From NCBI GenBank assembly GCA_038182865.1, contig CP116226.1, positions 3,782,001 through 3,846,000 on the forward strand: DNA of 64,000 nucleotides. The letters run 5' to 3'. Shown here piece after piece: positions 34,478 through 44,197 of this stretch; the first letter of the stretch is position 1, and each line of letters starts with the position of its first letter. This DNA is from Microbacterium enclense. Its GTDB lineage: Bacteria > Actinomycetota > Actinomycetes > Actinomycetales > Microbacteriaceae. Under the pieces are notes generated by a model. It ran no database searches. It was not told the DNA's origin and was given only the letters and a program-made list of their open reading frames with translations. The position numbers were made by a program, and so were the translations under genes.

Positions 34478-35896
34478 TTAGCCTACGGATCCTTCCATGC
34501 CCATCTCGATGAGCTTGTTCAGTTCGAGGGCGTACTCCATCGGCAGCTCGCGCGCGATGGGCTCGATGAACCCGCGCACGATCATGGCCATGGCCTCGTC
34601 TTCGGGCAGGCCGCGCGACTGCAGGTAGAACAGCTGCTCTTCGCTGACCTTCGAGACGGTGGCCTCGTGACCGAGCTGCACGTCGTCGACACGGATGTCG
34701 ATCGCCGGGTAGGTGTCGGACCGCGAGATCGTGTCGACCAGCAGCGCGTCGCAGCGCACGGTGTTGGCGGAGTGGTGCGCATTGGCGTCCACCCGCACCT
34801 CACCTCGGTAGCCCGCGCGACCGCCGCCACGGGCGATCGACTTCGACACGATCGACGACTGCGTGTAGGGCGCCATGTGGATCATCTTCGCCCCGGCGTC
34901 CTGGTGCTGGCCGGGACCGGCGAAAGCGACGGACAGCGTCTCGCCCTTGGCGTGCTCGCCCATCAGGTAGATGGACGGGTACTTCATCGTCACCTTGGAC
35001 CCGATGTTGCCGTCGACCCATTCCATGGTCGCGCCCTCGTGGGCGACGGCCCGCTTGGTGACGAGGTTGTAGACGTTGTTCGACCAGTTCTGGATCGTCG
35101 TGTAACGCACGCGGGCGTTCTTCTTCACGATGATCTCGACCACAGCCGAGTGCAGCGAGTCGCTCTTGTAGATCGGGGCGGTGCAGCCCTCGATGTAGTG
35201 CACGTAGCTGTCTTCGTCGGCGATGATCAGCGTCCGCTCGAACTGACCCATGTTCTCGGTGTTGATGCGGAAGTACGCCTGCAGCGGGATCTCCACGTGC
35301 ACGCCCTTCGGGACGTAGACGAAGGAGCCGCCCGACCACACCGCGGTGTTCAACGCGGCGAACTTGTTGTCGCCGGCGGGGATGACCGTGCCGAAGTACT
35401 CCTGGAAGAACTCGGGGTGCTCCTTGAGCGCGGTGTCGGTGTCCATGAAGATGACACCCTGCTGCTCGAGGTCCTCACGGATCTGGTGGTAGACCACCTC
35501 GGACTCGTACTGTGCGGCGACGCCGGCCACGAGACGCTGACGCTCGGCCTCGGGGATGCCGAGCTTCTCGTACGTGTTGCGGATCTCCTCCGGGAGGTCC
35601 TCCCATGACTGCGCCTGCTTCTCGGTCGAGCGCACGAAGTACTTGATGTTGTCGAAGTCGATGTCCGACAGATCGGCGCCCCACGTGGGCATGGGCTTGC
35701 GGCCGAAGAGCTGATAGCCCTTGAGGCGCGTCTTGAGCATCCACTCGGGCTCGGATTTCAGAGCGGAGATGCCGCGCACGACGTCCTCGTTGATCCCGCG
35801 CTGGGCGACCGCGCCGGCGGCGTCGGTGTCGTGCCAGCCGAACTCGTATTGCCCCAGGCTTTCGAGCTCTGGTCGGTCGATGAGTACATCGGACAT
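34478..35896 (-). CDS. sufB: Fe-S cluster assembly protein SufB
   Basis: 472 residues from the ATG with AAGGAG 10 nt upstream; an in-frame GTG 9 nt earlier is too close to that ribosome site. Family blocks [39 protein letters not shown] and the C-terminal [26 protein letters not shown]. Scaffold on which clusters are built. First gene of sufB-sufD-fdx-sufC-sufT; no sufS, sufU or sufR is adjacent. Confidence 0.96.
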   Translation of the reverse strand: MSDVLIDRPELESLGQYEFGWHDTDAAGAVAQRGINEDVVRGISALKSEPEWMLKTRLKGYQLFGRKPMPTWGADLSDIDFDNIKYFVRSTEKQAQSWEDLPEEIRNTYEKLGIPEAERQRLVAGVAAQYESEVVYHQIREDLEQQGVIFMDTDTALKEHPEFFQEYFGTVIPAGDNKFAALNTAVWSGGSFVYVPKGVHVEIPLQAYFRINTENMGQFERTLIIADEDSYVHYIEGCTAPIYKSDSLHSAVVEIIVKKNARVRYTTIQNWSNNVYNLVTKRAVAHEGATMEWVDGNIGSKVTMKYPSIYLMGEHAKGETLSVAFAGPGQHQDAGAKMIHMAPYTQSSIVSKSIARGGGRAGYRGEVRVDANAHHSANTVRCDALLVDTISRSDTYPAIDIRVDDVQLGHEATVSKVSEEQLFYLQSRGLPEDEAMAMIVRGFIEPIARELPMEYALELNKLIEMGMEGSVG

Positions 35897-36145
35897 GGTG
35901 ATCACTCTCCTTCTCGGGCCTCAACGGTGTCATCCGCCCCGACATTCCAGACTCCGGTCGAAGTCTCAGGAACGTCGCTGGTGGGCCCGCTCGAAGGCGC
36001 TGCCTGCGCGCCTAGACTGTCTCTGGTGCCGATCGCGTGAGCGCTGCACCCGGACCCTTTGATTCTACAGGCAAGACCCGCTCCTGGCACGGCACCCTCG
36101 TCGTCCCGACGGCCCCGAGCGGCCTGATGCCAGGAAGCCAGACGC

Positions 36146-37126
36146 ATGTCCTCGACCTCTCCCTTCCTCTCCCGCGTCTCGGGTGCGCTGCGTCGCTTCG
36201 GTGCGTGGCTCCCCGCCGACGTCGACCGACGGGTGCGCGTCTTCGCGTGGCTGTCGTTCGTGGCCGAGGTGTTGATCATCGGCACCGGGGGTGCCGTCCG
36301 TCTCACCGGCTCGGGGCTCGGCTGCCCCACGTGGCCGCGATGCACCCCCGATTCCATCGTGAACACGCCGGAAATGGGCATCCACGGCGTCATCGAGTTC
36401 GGCAACCGCACGCTGACCGGACTCGTCGGCATCCTGGCCCTCATCGTCGTCGTGCTCGTCTGGCGCATGCGCCGGGAGCGCCGTCCCCTCTTCGTGCTCG
36501 CACTCGTCGTGCTCGGCGGCGTGGTCGCGCAGGCTCTGGTCGGCGGCGTCACCGTGCTGACGGGTCTGAACCCCTTCATCGTCGGCTTCCACTACGTCGC
36601 CTCCGTGTCGCTCGTCGCCGTCTGCGCCGCTTTCCTCGTGCTGATGAACCTCCCTGCCGGCCATCGGGAGATCGCCGTGCCCCGGTGGTTCGCCGGTCTC
36701 GTGCACGGCACCACCGGCGTCCTGGCGCTCACGATCGTGTTCGGCGTGCTGACCACCGGCGCCGGCCCCCACTCCGGCGACGCCGCGGCGGGCCGGAACG
36801 GCTTCGATGCCGAGGTCCTCGAGCACGTGCACTCGTGGCCCGGCTACGCGCTCTTCGTCCTGACGCTGATCCTCACGATCGTCGCATGGCGCCTGCGCCT
36901 GCCCGTACGCCGCTGGACGATCGCTCTGCTCGTCGTCGAGCTCGTGCAGATCGCAGTCGGTCTCTACCAGGCGCGCAACGGCCTGCCCGAGATCGCCGTC
37001 GGCACTCATATGGTGCTCGCTGCTCTCGCCGCCGCCACGATGACCGTCGTGGTGCTGCGCCTCAAGCAGCCCGCCGCGGCCTCGACCGCTCCCGGCGCAC
37101 GCGAAACGGTGTCCGCGCGCGGCTGA
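36146..37126 (+). CDS. ctaA: Heme A synthase (COX15/CtaA)
   Basis: 326 residues, about eight transmembrane helices. Conserved GTGGAVRLTGSGLGCPTWPRC carries the Cys pair of bacterial CtaA, and His ligands occur at HGVIEFGNRTLTG, GFHYVAS, HVHSWPGY and GTHMVLA. Oxidises the C8 methyl of heme O to the formyl of heme A for aa3-type oxidase. Divergent from the suf operon; AGGAAG lies 5 to 10 nt before ATG. CtaB, 1 kb away on the opposite strand, makes its substrate. Confidence 0.93.
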   Translation: MSSTSPFLSRVSGALRRFGAWLPADVDRRVRVFAWLSFVAEVLIIGTGGAVRLTGSGLGCPTWPRCTPDSIVNTPEMGIHGVIEFGNRTLTGLVGILALIVVVLVWRMRRERRPLFVLALVVLGGVVAQALVGGVTVLTGLNPFIVGFHYVASVSLVAVCAAFLVLMNLPAGHREIAVPRWFAGLVHGTTGVLALTIVFGVLTTGAGPHSGDAAAGRNGFDAEVLEHVHSWPGYALFVLTLILTIVAWRLRLPVRRWTIALLVVELVQIAVGLYQARNGLPEIAVGTHMVLAALAAATMTVVVLRLKQPAAASTAPGARETVSARG

Positions 37127-37148
37127 CGCGCTCCTGCCCTTCCAGACA

Positions 37149-37182
37149 CGACCGCCCCGGATGCCATCCCCCGGGGCGGTCG
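37149..37182. terminator. Terminator after ctaA
   Basis: 12-bp stem CGACCGCCCCGG / CCGGGGCGGTCG with a 10-nt loop (ATGCCATCCC), followed by a T-containing tract. Confidence 0.8.
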
Positions 37183-37376
37183 TCGTGTTCCGGTCGCTTT
37201 CCGCGCCCCTTATACGCTCATAGGCGATTCATCGGCGACCCCTAGCCGATGCCCTGACGCGTGCGCCACGGTGGAGTGTCCGGTGCACCTCTGCGCCCGG
37301 ATCCGCCCGACGTCCCGGCGTCGGGGAACCGCATCCGCGGCCCGCACGGGGCGCGGAACGACAAGGAGTACATCTC

Positions 37377-37883
37377 ATGCAGACCCGTCCCCGTCTGGTG
37401 ACCAGCATCCCGTTCTGGGTGCTCGTGATCGCGTCGCTCGCCGCAGTGATCGGCGGACTCGTCCTCGTCCTGCGCCAGGTCGACGCGATCCAGGCCCTGG
37501 TGAACGATCCGAACGCGACCGTCGTGACCGTCTACGTCGCGCAGTCGTGGGTCTCCGTCGGCGCCGCCGTGCTCGCTGCGGGCGCGATCGGTCTGGCCTC
37601 GGCACTCGCCGTCGCCACGGTCGTGTCGACCCGCTCGAACCCCGACGTCGCGATCGAGACCATCGATTGGACGAGTGACGACGAATCCGCCGCCGAGCAG
37701 ATCCCCGCCTTCACCACCGCGCCCGCCGCGGCCACCCCCACCGCGCAGACGGCCGCACCGATCGCGGTCGAGGACGCCGATGTCGAGACGCCCTCGACGG
37801 CTCCCGCTCCCCCGCAGGCTGCGGCCGCCGCGCAGCACGACGAGCCCCGCCTCGATGCGGGAGACGACGCCCCGCGTCGCTGA
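37377..37883 (+). CDS. Small membrane protein with acidic/Ala-Pro tail (unknown function)
   Basis: 168 residues with two transmembrane helices (about 11-31 and 59-82) and a disordered Ala/Pro/Asp-rich C-terminal half (about 95-168). I do not recognise a functional family. AAGGAG lies 8 nt before ATG. The leader contains a 7-bp hairpin (37230-37251) and a possible -10 TATACG at 37211. Located between ctaA and ctaB, so a link to oxidase assembly or membrane biology is possible but unproven. Confidence 0.78.
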   Translation: MQTRPRLVTSIPFWVLVIASLAAVIGGLVLVLRQVDAIQALVNDPNATVVTVYVAQSWVSVGAAVLAAGAIGLASALAVATVVSTRSNPDVAIETIDWTSDDESAAEQIPAFTTAPAAATPTAQTAAPIAVEDADVETPSTAPAPPQAAAAAQHDEPRLDAGDDAPRR

Positions 37884-37897
37884 CCTCGCTTAATGCA

Positions 37898-37929
37898 GAG
37901 CGCCCGTCCCGAGATCGGGGCGGGCGCTC
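37898..37929. terminator. Terminator after the small membrane protein gene
   Basis: GAGCGCCCG (37898-37906) pairs with CGGGCGCTC (37921-37929), extended inside by CCCG/CGGG. Confidence 0.8.
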
Positions 37930-38072
37930 GCGCGTGCACGGACGTGCTGAGCCCGGCGAACCCGCCCGGGCCGCTTCTCCGTCGGTGCCTGCTGACGGGA
38001 GGATGTGCCCGAAGCGGAGGACGAGACGCCGCGGAGATTGCCCTCCCGTCGCCGGATCTCCTCCGTCGTCCA

Positions 38073-38176
38073 CCCGCGCGTCAGCGCCACCCCGGGTCAG
38101 CGCGACCTGCACGTCAGCGCCGACCCGCACGTCAGCGCCGACCCCCGCGTCAGCACCACCCGCGCGTCAGAGCGAA
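38073..38176. repeat. Degenerate tandem repeat, about 17-bp period
   Basis: GTCAG recurs at 38080, 38096, 38113, 38131, 38149 and 38166 with flanking GCGCCGACCC-like sequence; two adjacent units (CACGTCAGCGCCGACCC) are nearly identical. The tract abuts the ctaB stop codon. No gene is supported in the 293-nt gap 37884-38176. Confidence 0.7.
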
Positions 38177-39103
38177 TCAGAAGGGCAGCAGTGGATCGAC
38201 CGCGATCGCGACGAACAGGAGCGTCAGGTAGGTGATCGACGCGTGGAAGACGCGCATGGGTCGCGGCTCGCCGCCACGCACGGCTCGGGAGTACAGACGG
38301 TGCGACTCGTAGATGAACCAGCCACCGAACACGGCGGCCGAGACCGTGTAGACGAGCCCCATGGATGCCACGGGGATGAGCAGCAAAGAGCACGCCACCG
38401 TCGCCCACGCGTACAGGATGACCTGCAGGCCCACCTGCGATCCGCTGCGCGTCGCGCCGAGCATCGGCACGTCGACCTCGTCGTACTGGTCGGCGTACTT
38501 CATCGACAACGGCCAGTAGTGCGGGGGCGTCCACAGGAACACCAGCGCGAACAGGATGAAGGGCGCCCAGGTGAGGGAGCCCGTCACGGCAGACCACCCA
38601 ATGAGCACGGGGAAGCAGCCGGCGATCCCGCCCCAGACGATGTTCTGCTCGGTGCGGCGCTTGAGGATGATCGTGTAGATCACCACGTAGAAGAAGATGG
38701 CCGCGGCCGACAGGCCGGCCGCGAGCGGGTTGGTGAACGCCCAGAGCCACACGGTCGAGAAGACCGCGAGGGCCCACGCGAAGATCAGGGCGCCGCGCGG
38801 GGACACCTCACCCGTCACCAGCGGACGGTTCTCGGTGCGCTGCATGTGCGCGTCGATGTCGCGGTCGAGGTACATGTTGAAGGCCGCGGCCGAACCGGCG
38901 CTCAGCGAACCGCCGATGACCGTGGCGAAGATCAGCCAGAGGTTCGGCAGGCCGCCCTGCGCGAGGATCATGACCGGCACCGTGGTCACGAGCAGGAGCT
39001 CGAGGACCCGCGGCTTCGTCAGGGCGACGTAGGCCCGGACGGTCCGTCGGACGGAGCGGCGATCGGTCGTCGCAATGACGTGCGACGTCGTCGAGATGTC
39101 CAT
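38177..39103 (-). CDS. ctaB: Heme O synthase (protoheme IX farnesyltransferase)
   Basis: 308 residues from the ATG at 39103 (MDISTTSH). UbiA-family prenyltransferase with about nine helices; the two Asp-rich motifs are [15 protein letters not shown] and [14 protein letters not shown]. Adds a farnesyl group to heme B to give heme O. An in-frame start upstream would add 28 residues (MTGVDRR...) unlike the family. Divergent from tkt, with 229 nt between starts. Confidence 0.93.
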   Translation of the reverse strand: MDISTTSHVIATTDRRSVRRTVRAYVALTKPRVLELLLVTTVPVMILAQGGLPNLWLIFATVIGGSLSAGSAAAFNMYLDRDIDAHMQRTENRPLVTGEVSPRGALIFAWALAVFSTVWLWAFTNPLAAGLSAAAIFFYVVIYTIILKRRTEQNIVWGGIAGCFPVLIGWSAVTGSLTWAPFILFALVFLWTPPHYWPLSMKYADQYDEVDVPMLGATRSGSQVGLQVILYAWATVACSLLLIPVASMGLVYTVSAAVFGGWFIYESHRLYSRAVRGGEPRPMRVFHASITYLTLLFVAIAVDPLLPF

Positions 39104-39215
39104 CGTCCCCCGGGGTAGCGCGTATGAAACCTCAACGATTCTACGCCATGCGCACCACACGACCGGCCGCCTGTCGACCCCCGTCACACGCGGCGACGAC
39201 GACAGCCGATCTCGC

Positions 39216-39221
39216 TATGCT
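39216..39221 (+). promoter_or_regulatory. -10 element of the tkt operon
   Basis: TATGCT, placing the start site near 39228 and leaving a leader of about 105 nt before the TTG start of tkt. No riboswitch recognised in it. Confidence 0.4.
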
Positions 39222-39332
39222 GGCCGTGAACGCGCGCCCCGCGCCGACACCCCACCCCTCTCCCACTCCTACGGTGGTGAGTGCGGCGTCGGAAGTGAAC
39301 CCGGGCGCACAGTATCGAGAAAGGCGACCCTG

Positions 39333-41432
39333 TTGTCGGACTTCGAATGGGACGAGATCGATCGGCGCGCGGTGGACACCGCCCGCATCCTCGCGGCGGA
39401 TGCCGTTGAGAAGGTGGGTAACGGCCACCCGGGCACGGCCATGTCGCTGGCTCCCGCCGCATACCTGCTCTACCAGCGCGTGATGCGGCACGATCCCGCC
39501 GACACGCACTGGCCGGGACGCGACCGTTTCATCCTCTCGGCCGGTCACTCCTCGCTCACACAGTACGTGCAGCTCTACCTCGGCGGATTCGGTCTCGAGC
39601 TGAAAGACCTCGAGGCGCTGCGCACGTGGGGCTCGCTCACCCCCGGTCACCCCGAGTACGGCCACACCGACGGCGTCGAGATCACCACCGGCCCCCTCGG
39701 CCAGGGGCTCTCCTCCTCGGTCGGCTTCGCGTACGCCGCCCGCTACGAGCGTGGCCTGTTCGACCCCGAGTCCCCGGCGGGCGAGAGCCCCTTCGACCAC
39801 CACATCTACGTGATCGCGGGTGACGGCGACCTCCAGGAGGGCGTGACGAGCGAGGCTTCCTCTCTCGCCGGCCACCAGGAGCTCGGCAACCTCATCGCGA
39901 TCTACGACTCCAACCAGATCTCGATCGAAGACGACACCAACGTCGCCTTCACCGAAGACGTGCAGAAGCGCTACGAGGCCTACGGCTGGCACGTCCAGAC
40001 CGTGGACTGGAAGAAGACCGGCCAGTACGTCGAAGACGTCGCCGAGCTCTACGCCGCGATCGAGGCCGCCAAGGGCGAGACGAGCAAGCCCTCGCTGATC
40101 ATCCTCAAGACGATCATCGGCTGGCCCTCCCCCGGCAAGCAGAACTCGGGCAAGATCCACGGCTCGGCGCTCGGCGCCGACGAGCTGCGCGCCACGAAGG
40201 AAGTGCTCGGCTTCGACCCCGAGCAGAACTTCGCCGTCGCCGACGACGTGATCGCGCACACGCGTGAGCTCGTCGAGCGCGGCGAGGCGGAGAAGGCCGC
40301 CTGGCAGGAGAAGTTCGACGCGTGGGCCGAGGCTCACCCCGAGCGCAAGCAGCTCTGGGACCGCCTGCAGGCTCGCGAGCTTCCGACCGACATCGCCGAC
40401 GCACTGCCGGCGTTCGAGGCGGGCAAGGACGTGTCGACCCGCGCGGCCTCCGGAACGGTCATCAACGCCCTCGCCGCCGAGCTCCCCGAGCTCTGGGGCG
40501 GTTCGGCCGACCTCGCCGAGTCCAACCTGACCACGATCAAGGACGCCAAGTCCTTCATCCCGTCGGAGTGGTCCACGCACGAGTGGTCGGGCGACCCTTA
40601 CGGTCGCGTGCTGCACTTCGGCATCCGCGAGCACGCCATGGGAGCGATCCTCAACGGCATCGTGCTGCACGGACCCACCCGTCCGTTCGGCGGCACGTTC
40701 CTCATCTTCAGCGACTACATGCGCCCGCCGGTGCGTCTGGCCGCGCTGATGAACATCCCGACGATCTTCGTCTGGACGCACGACTCCGTCGCCCTCGGCG
40801 AGGACGGCCCCACGCACCAGCCGATCGAGCAGCTCGCGACGCTGCGTGCCATTCCGAACTTCGCCCTCGTGCGTCCGGCCGACGCCAACGAGACGAGCGT
40901 CGTCTGGCTCGAGATGCTCCGCCGTACGGCGGGACCGGCCGGTATCGCGCTGACCCGCCAGAACATCCCCGTGTTCGCCCGCGGCGAGGGCGAGGCATCC
41001 GGTGACGAATTCGCCTCGGCCGCGGGCGCGGTCAAGGGCGCGTACGTCCTGGCGGAAGCGGCGAACGGCGAGCCCGATGTGATCCTCATCGCCACCGGCT
41101 CCGAGGTCCAGCTCGCCGTCCAGGCGCGCGAGACGCTCGCCGCCGAGGGCGTTCACGCCCGCGTCGTGTCGGCGCCCTCGCTCGAGTGGTTCGCCGAGCA
41201 GGACGAGGCGTACCGCGAGTCGGTGCTCCCCTCGTCGGTGAAGGCGCGTGTGTCGGTCGAAGCCGGTTCCGCCCTCAGCTGGCACGGCATCGTCGGCGAC
41301 GCCGGTCGTTCCGTCGCGATCGAGCACTTCGGTGCCTCGGCCGACTACAAGACCCTTTTCCAGAAGTTCGGCATCACGGCTGAGGCCGTCGTCGAGGCTG
41401 CGCGCGAGTCGCTCGCCGCGGCCAAGAAGTAA
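39333..41432 (+). CDS. tkt: Transketolase
   Basis: 699 residues, starting at TTG (LSDFEWDEIDRRAVDTARIL) with GAGAAAGG 8 nt upstream; no ATG or GTG gives as good a match. Thiamine-diphosphate motif GDGDLQEGVTSEASSLAGHQ..LIAIYDSNQ, N-terminal GNGHPGTAMSLAP, and FVWTHDSVALGEDGPTHQP. Moves two-carbon units between sugar phosphates. First gene of the pentose-phosphate operon. Confidence 0.96.
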   Translation: MSDFEWDEIDRRAVDTARILAADAVEKVGNGHPGTAMSLAPAAYLLYQRVMRHDPADTHWPGRDRFILSAGHSSLTQYVQLYLGGFGLELKDLEALRTWGSLTPGHPEYGHTDGVEITTGPLGQGLSSSVGFAYAARYERGLFDPESPAGESPFDHHIYVIAGDGDLQEGVTSEASSLAGHQELGNLIAIYDSNQISIEDDTNVAFTEDVQKRYEAYGWHVQTVDWKKTGQYVEDVAELYAAIEAAKGETSKPSLIILKTIIGWPSPGKQNSGKIHGSALGADELRATKEVLGFDPEQNFAVADDVIAHTRELVERGEAEKAAWQEKFDAWAEAHPERKQLWDRLQARELPTDIADALPAFEAGKDVSTRAASGTVINALAAELPELWGGSADLAESNLTTIKDAKSFIPSEWSTHEWSGDPYGRVLHFGIREHAMGAILNGIVLHGPTRPFGGTFLIFSDYMRPPVRLAALMNIPTIFVWTHDSVALGEDGPTHQPIEQLATLRAIPNFALVRPADANETSVVWLEMLRRTAGPAGIALTRQNIPVFARGEGEASGDEFASAAGAVKGAYVLAEAANGEPDVILIATGSEVQLAVQARETLAAEGVHARVVSAPSLEWFAEQDEAYRESVLPSSVKARVSVEAGSALSWHGIVGDAGRSVAIEHFGASADYKTLFQKFGITAEAVVEAARESLAAAKK

Positions 41433-41450
41433 TCCGAGGAGAACAGACAC

Positions 41451-42572
41451 ATGAGCACTCCCACCGAAGACCTGTCCGCCGCGGGCGTCAGCATCTGGCT
41501 CGACGACCTCTCGCGCCAGCGCATCCAGTCCGGCAACCTCGCCGAGCTGATCGAATCGCGCAACGTCGTCGGCGTCACCACCAACCCGACGATCTTCGCC
41601 GGCGCCCTGTCGAAGGGCGAGGCGTACGAGGGCCAGGTGAAAGAACTGGCGGCTCAGGATGCCACGGTCGACGAGGCGATCTTCTCCATCACCACCGACG
41701 ACGTGCGCGACGCGTGCGACATCTTCCTCCCGGTCTTCGACGCCACGAACGGCGTCGACGGCCGCGTGTCGATCGAGGTCTCTCCCGACCTCGCCCACGA
41801 CACCGAGGGCACGATCGCCCAGGCAAAGGACCTCGCCGCGCGCGTCGACCGGAAGAACGTCCTCATCAAGATCCCCGCGACCAAGGCGGGCCTGCCCGCG
41901 ATCACCGAGGTCATCGGTGCGGGCATCTCGGTCAACGTCACGCTCATCTTCAGCCTCGAGCGCTACGCCGAGGTCATCGATGCCTACCTCGCCGGCGTCG
42001 AGAAGGCGCGCGACGCCGGTCACGACATCTCGACCCTGCAGTCGGTCGCCTCGTTCTTCGTCTCGCGCGTCGACACCGAGATCGACAAGCGTCTCGCGGC
42101 CCTCGGCACCGACGAGGCGGCCTCGCTCAAGGGCAAGGCCGGCATCGCCAACGCCCGCCTCGCCTACGAGCTCTACGAGCAGAAGTTCGCCGAGGACCGT
42201 GCGAAGGAGCTGCTGGCCGCCGGAGCGACCGTGCAGCGCCCCCTCTGGGCGTCGACCGGCGTCAAGGACCCGGCCCTGCCCGACACGCTCTACGTCACCG
42301 AGCTCGTCGCCCCCGGCACCGTCAACACGATGCCCGAGAAGACGCTCGAGGCGACGTTCGACCACGGTGTCATCACGGGTGACACCGTGACCGGCGCGTA
42401 CGCCGAGGCCCACGAGGTCTTCGACCGTCTCGCCGCAGCGGGTGTCGACGTCGCCGACGCGACGCAGACGCTCGAGGACGAGGGTGTCGAGAAGTTCATC
42501 GCCTCGTGGCACGAACTGCAGGACACCGTGAAGACGGCCCTCGACGCCGGAAGCGCCCAGGCCGCGCAGTGA
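41451..42572 (+). CDS. tal: Transaldolase
   Basis: 373 residues, the long actinobacterial form. [10 protein letters not shown] near the N-terminus; Schiff-base Lys in [17 protein letters not shown]-terminal [12 protein letters not shown]. 18 nt after tkt, AGGAG before ATG, and its stop overlaps the pgi start (GTGA). Confidence 0.97.
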   Translation: MSTPTEDLSAAGVSIWLDDLSRQRIQSGNLAELIESRNVVGVTTNPTIFAGALSKGEAYEGQVKELAAQDATVDEAIFSITTDDVRDACDIFLPVFDATNGVDGRVSIEVSPDLAHDTEGTIAQAKDLAARVDRKNVLIKIPATKAGLPAITEVIGAGISVNVTLIFSLERYAEVIDAYLAGVEKARDAGHDISTLQSVASFFVSRVDTEIDKRLAALGTDEAASLKGKAGIANARLAYELYEQKFAEDRAKELLAAGATVQRPLWASTGVKDPALPDTLYVTELVAPGTVNTMPEKTLEATFDHGVITGDTVTGAYAEAHEVFDRLAAAGVDVADATQTLEDEGVEKFIASWHELQDTVKTALDAGSAQAAQ

Positions 42573-44194
42573 CGTTCGAGGTCAAGGTCACCGGCCACGT
42601 CAAGTCGGTCGTCGACGCCGAGCTCCCCGGCCTGGTCGGTTCGCTGGTCGCGTCCGGAATCACCGCCGGCGACGCGAGCCTGTGGGGCCCGGCCGCCGAG
42701 GTCGAGGCGTCCCGTCGCCTCGGGTGGGTGCAGGCGGTCTCCGTCTCGCGTCCCCTCGTTCCGGAGATCACCGCCCTGCGCGACGAACTCGTCGCGCAGG
42801 GCGTGACCCGCGTCGTCCTCGCGGGCATGGGCGGCTCGTCGCTCGCGCCCGAGGTGATCGCGCAGTCGGCCGGCGTCCCGCTGGTGATCCTCGACTCGAC
42901 GGCCCCCGGCCAGGTGCTCGCCGCGATCGACGGCGACGCCGAGGCCGGCGGGCTCGCTCAGACGGTCCTCGTGGTCTCGAGCAAGTCGGGCTCCACGATC
43001 GAGACCGATTCGGCGAAACGCGCCTTCGAGGCGGCATTCCGCGACCTGGGCATCGACCCCGTCCAGCGCATCGTCGTGGTCACCGACCCCGGATCTCCGC
43101 TCGAGCAGGCCGCACGAGCCGACGGCTACCGCGTCTTCACCGCCGACCCCACCGTCGGCGGCCGGTACTCCGCCCTCACCGCGTTCGGCCTGGTACCGAC
43201 GGGTCTTGCGGGCGTCGACATCGACGACCTCCTCGACGAAGCGGATGCCACTCTCCTCGAGGTCGCGATCGACTCCCCCGAGAACCCGGCGCTCGTCCTG
43301 GCAGCGGCGATCGCCGGCGGCGGCGCGCACCGTCGCGACAAACTCGGCCTCGTCATGGACGATGCTCACCTCCCGGGTCTTCCCGACTGGATCGAGCAGC
43401 TCATCGCCGAGTCCACGGGCAAGCAGGGAACCGGGATCCTTCCCGTCGTCCTGCTTCCGGTGTCACCGGAGGTCGAGTCCACGCCCGACGACCTGCAGGT
43501 GGCCCGCTTCGTCGACGACGCGCACAAGCTGCACCTGTTCGAGCATCACCACGGTGAGATCCTCGTCAGCGGCTCGCTGGGCGCGCAGTTCGTCGTGTGG
43601 GAATACGCCACAGCCATCGCCGGCCGCCTGCTGGGGATCGACCCCTTCGACCAGCCCGACGTCGAGTCGGCCAAGGTCGCGACCCGCGGGCTGCTCGACG
43701 CGCGTCCGGAGCCCACGCCCCCGGCCTTCGTCGTCGACGGCGTCGAGGTGCGCGTCTCCGACCCGTCCCTGGCGGCGGACGGAACGATCGCCGGTGTGCT
43801 GGACGCGCTCTGGGCCTCCGTCCCGTCGGATGGGTACGTGAGCATTCAGGCGTACGTCGACCGCCTCGCCGTGCCGCAGCTCCCCGGCCTGCGCGAGCTC
43901 CTCGCCGCCGACTCCGGCCGCCCGACGACGTTCGGGTGGGGTCCGCGATTCCTGCACTCGACCGGGCAGTACCACAAGGGAGGCCCCGCCACCGGCGTCT
44001 TCCTGCAGATCACCGAACGCACCGACGTCGACCTCGAGATCCCCGGTCGCCCGTTCACATTCGGTCAGCTCATCCAGGCACAGGCCGCGGGAGACGCGAG
44101 CGTACTGGCGGAGGGCCACGGCCGCCCCGTCGTCACGCTGACGCTGACCGACCCGCAGGTCGACGTGCTCTCACTCTTCGAGGCGGCACAGTAA
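42569..44194 (+). CDS. pgi: Glucose-6-phosphate isomerase
   Basis: 541 residues. SIS folds with [14 protein letters not shown] and [19 protein letters not shown]; later [20 protein letters not shown]. Links the pentose-phosphate operon to glycolysis. GTG start at 42569 is fixed by the 4-nt overlap with tal. Confidence 0.94.
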   Translation: MTFEVKVTGHVKSVVDAELPGLVGSLVASGITAGDASLWGPAAEVEASRRLGWVQAVSVSRPLVPEITALRDELVAQGVTRVVLAGMGGSSLAPEVIAQSAGVPLVILDSTAPGQVLAAIDGDAEAGGLAQTVLVVSSKSGSTIETDSAKRAFEAAFRDLGIDPVQRIVVVTDPGSPLEQAARADGYRVFTADPTVGGRYSALTAFGLVPTGLAGVDIDDLLDEADATLLEVAIDSPENPALVLAAAIAGGGAHRRDKLGLVMDDAHLPGLPDWIEQLIAESTGKQGTGILPVVLLPVSPEVESTPDDLQVARFVDDAHKLHLFEHHHGEILVSGSLGAQFVVWEYATAIAGRLLGIDPFDQPDVESAKVATRGLLDARPEPTPPAFVVDGVEVRVSDPSLAADGTIAGVLDALWASVPSDGYVSIQAYVDRLAVPQLPGLRELLAADSGRPTTFGWGPRFLHSTGQYHKGGPATGVFLQITERTDVDLEIPGRPFTFGQLIQAQAAGDASVLAEGHGRPVVTLTLTDPQVDVLSLFEAAQ

Positions 44195-44197
44195 AGC

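Noticed and set aside
36037..37245. A 402-residue plus-strand frame over ctaA
   Set aside because: It is in a different frame from the clear CtaA sequence and is Arg-rich with no motifs; its GTG is in the ctaA leader.
38073..38176. CRISPR-like array
   Set aside because: Units are about 17 nt, degenerate, contiguous and without unique spacers, and no cas genes are in the window.
39141..42512. A 1123-codon open frame antisense to tkt and tal
   Set aside because: It is a mirror of the strong GC-ending codon bias of two well-identified genes. It has no domain sense, and similar long antisense frames lie over uvrA, uvrC, gap/pgk and sufBD.
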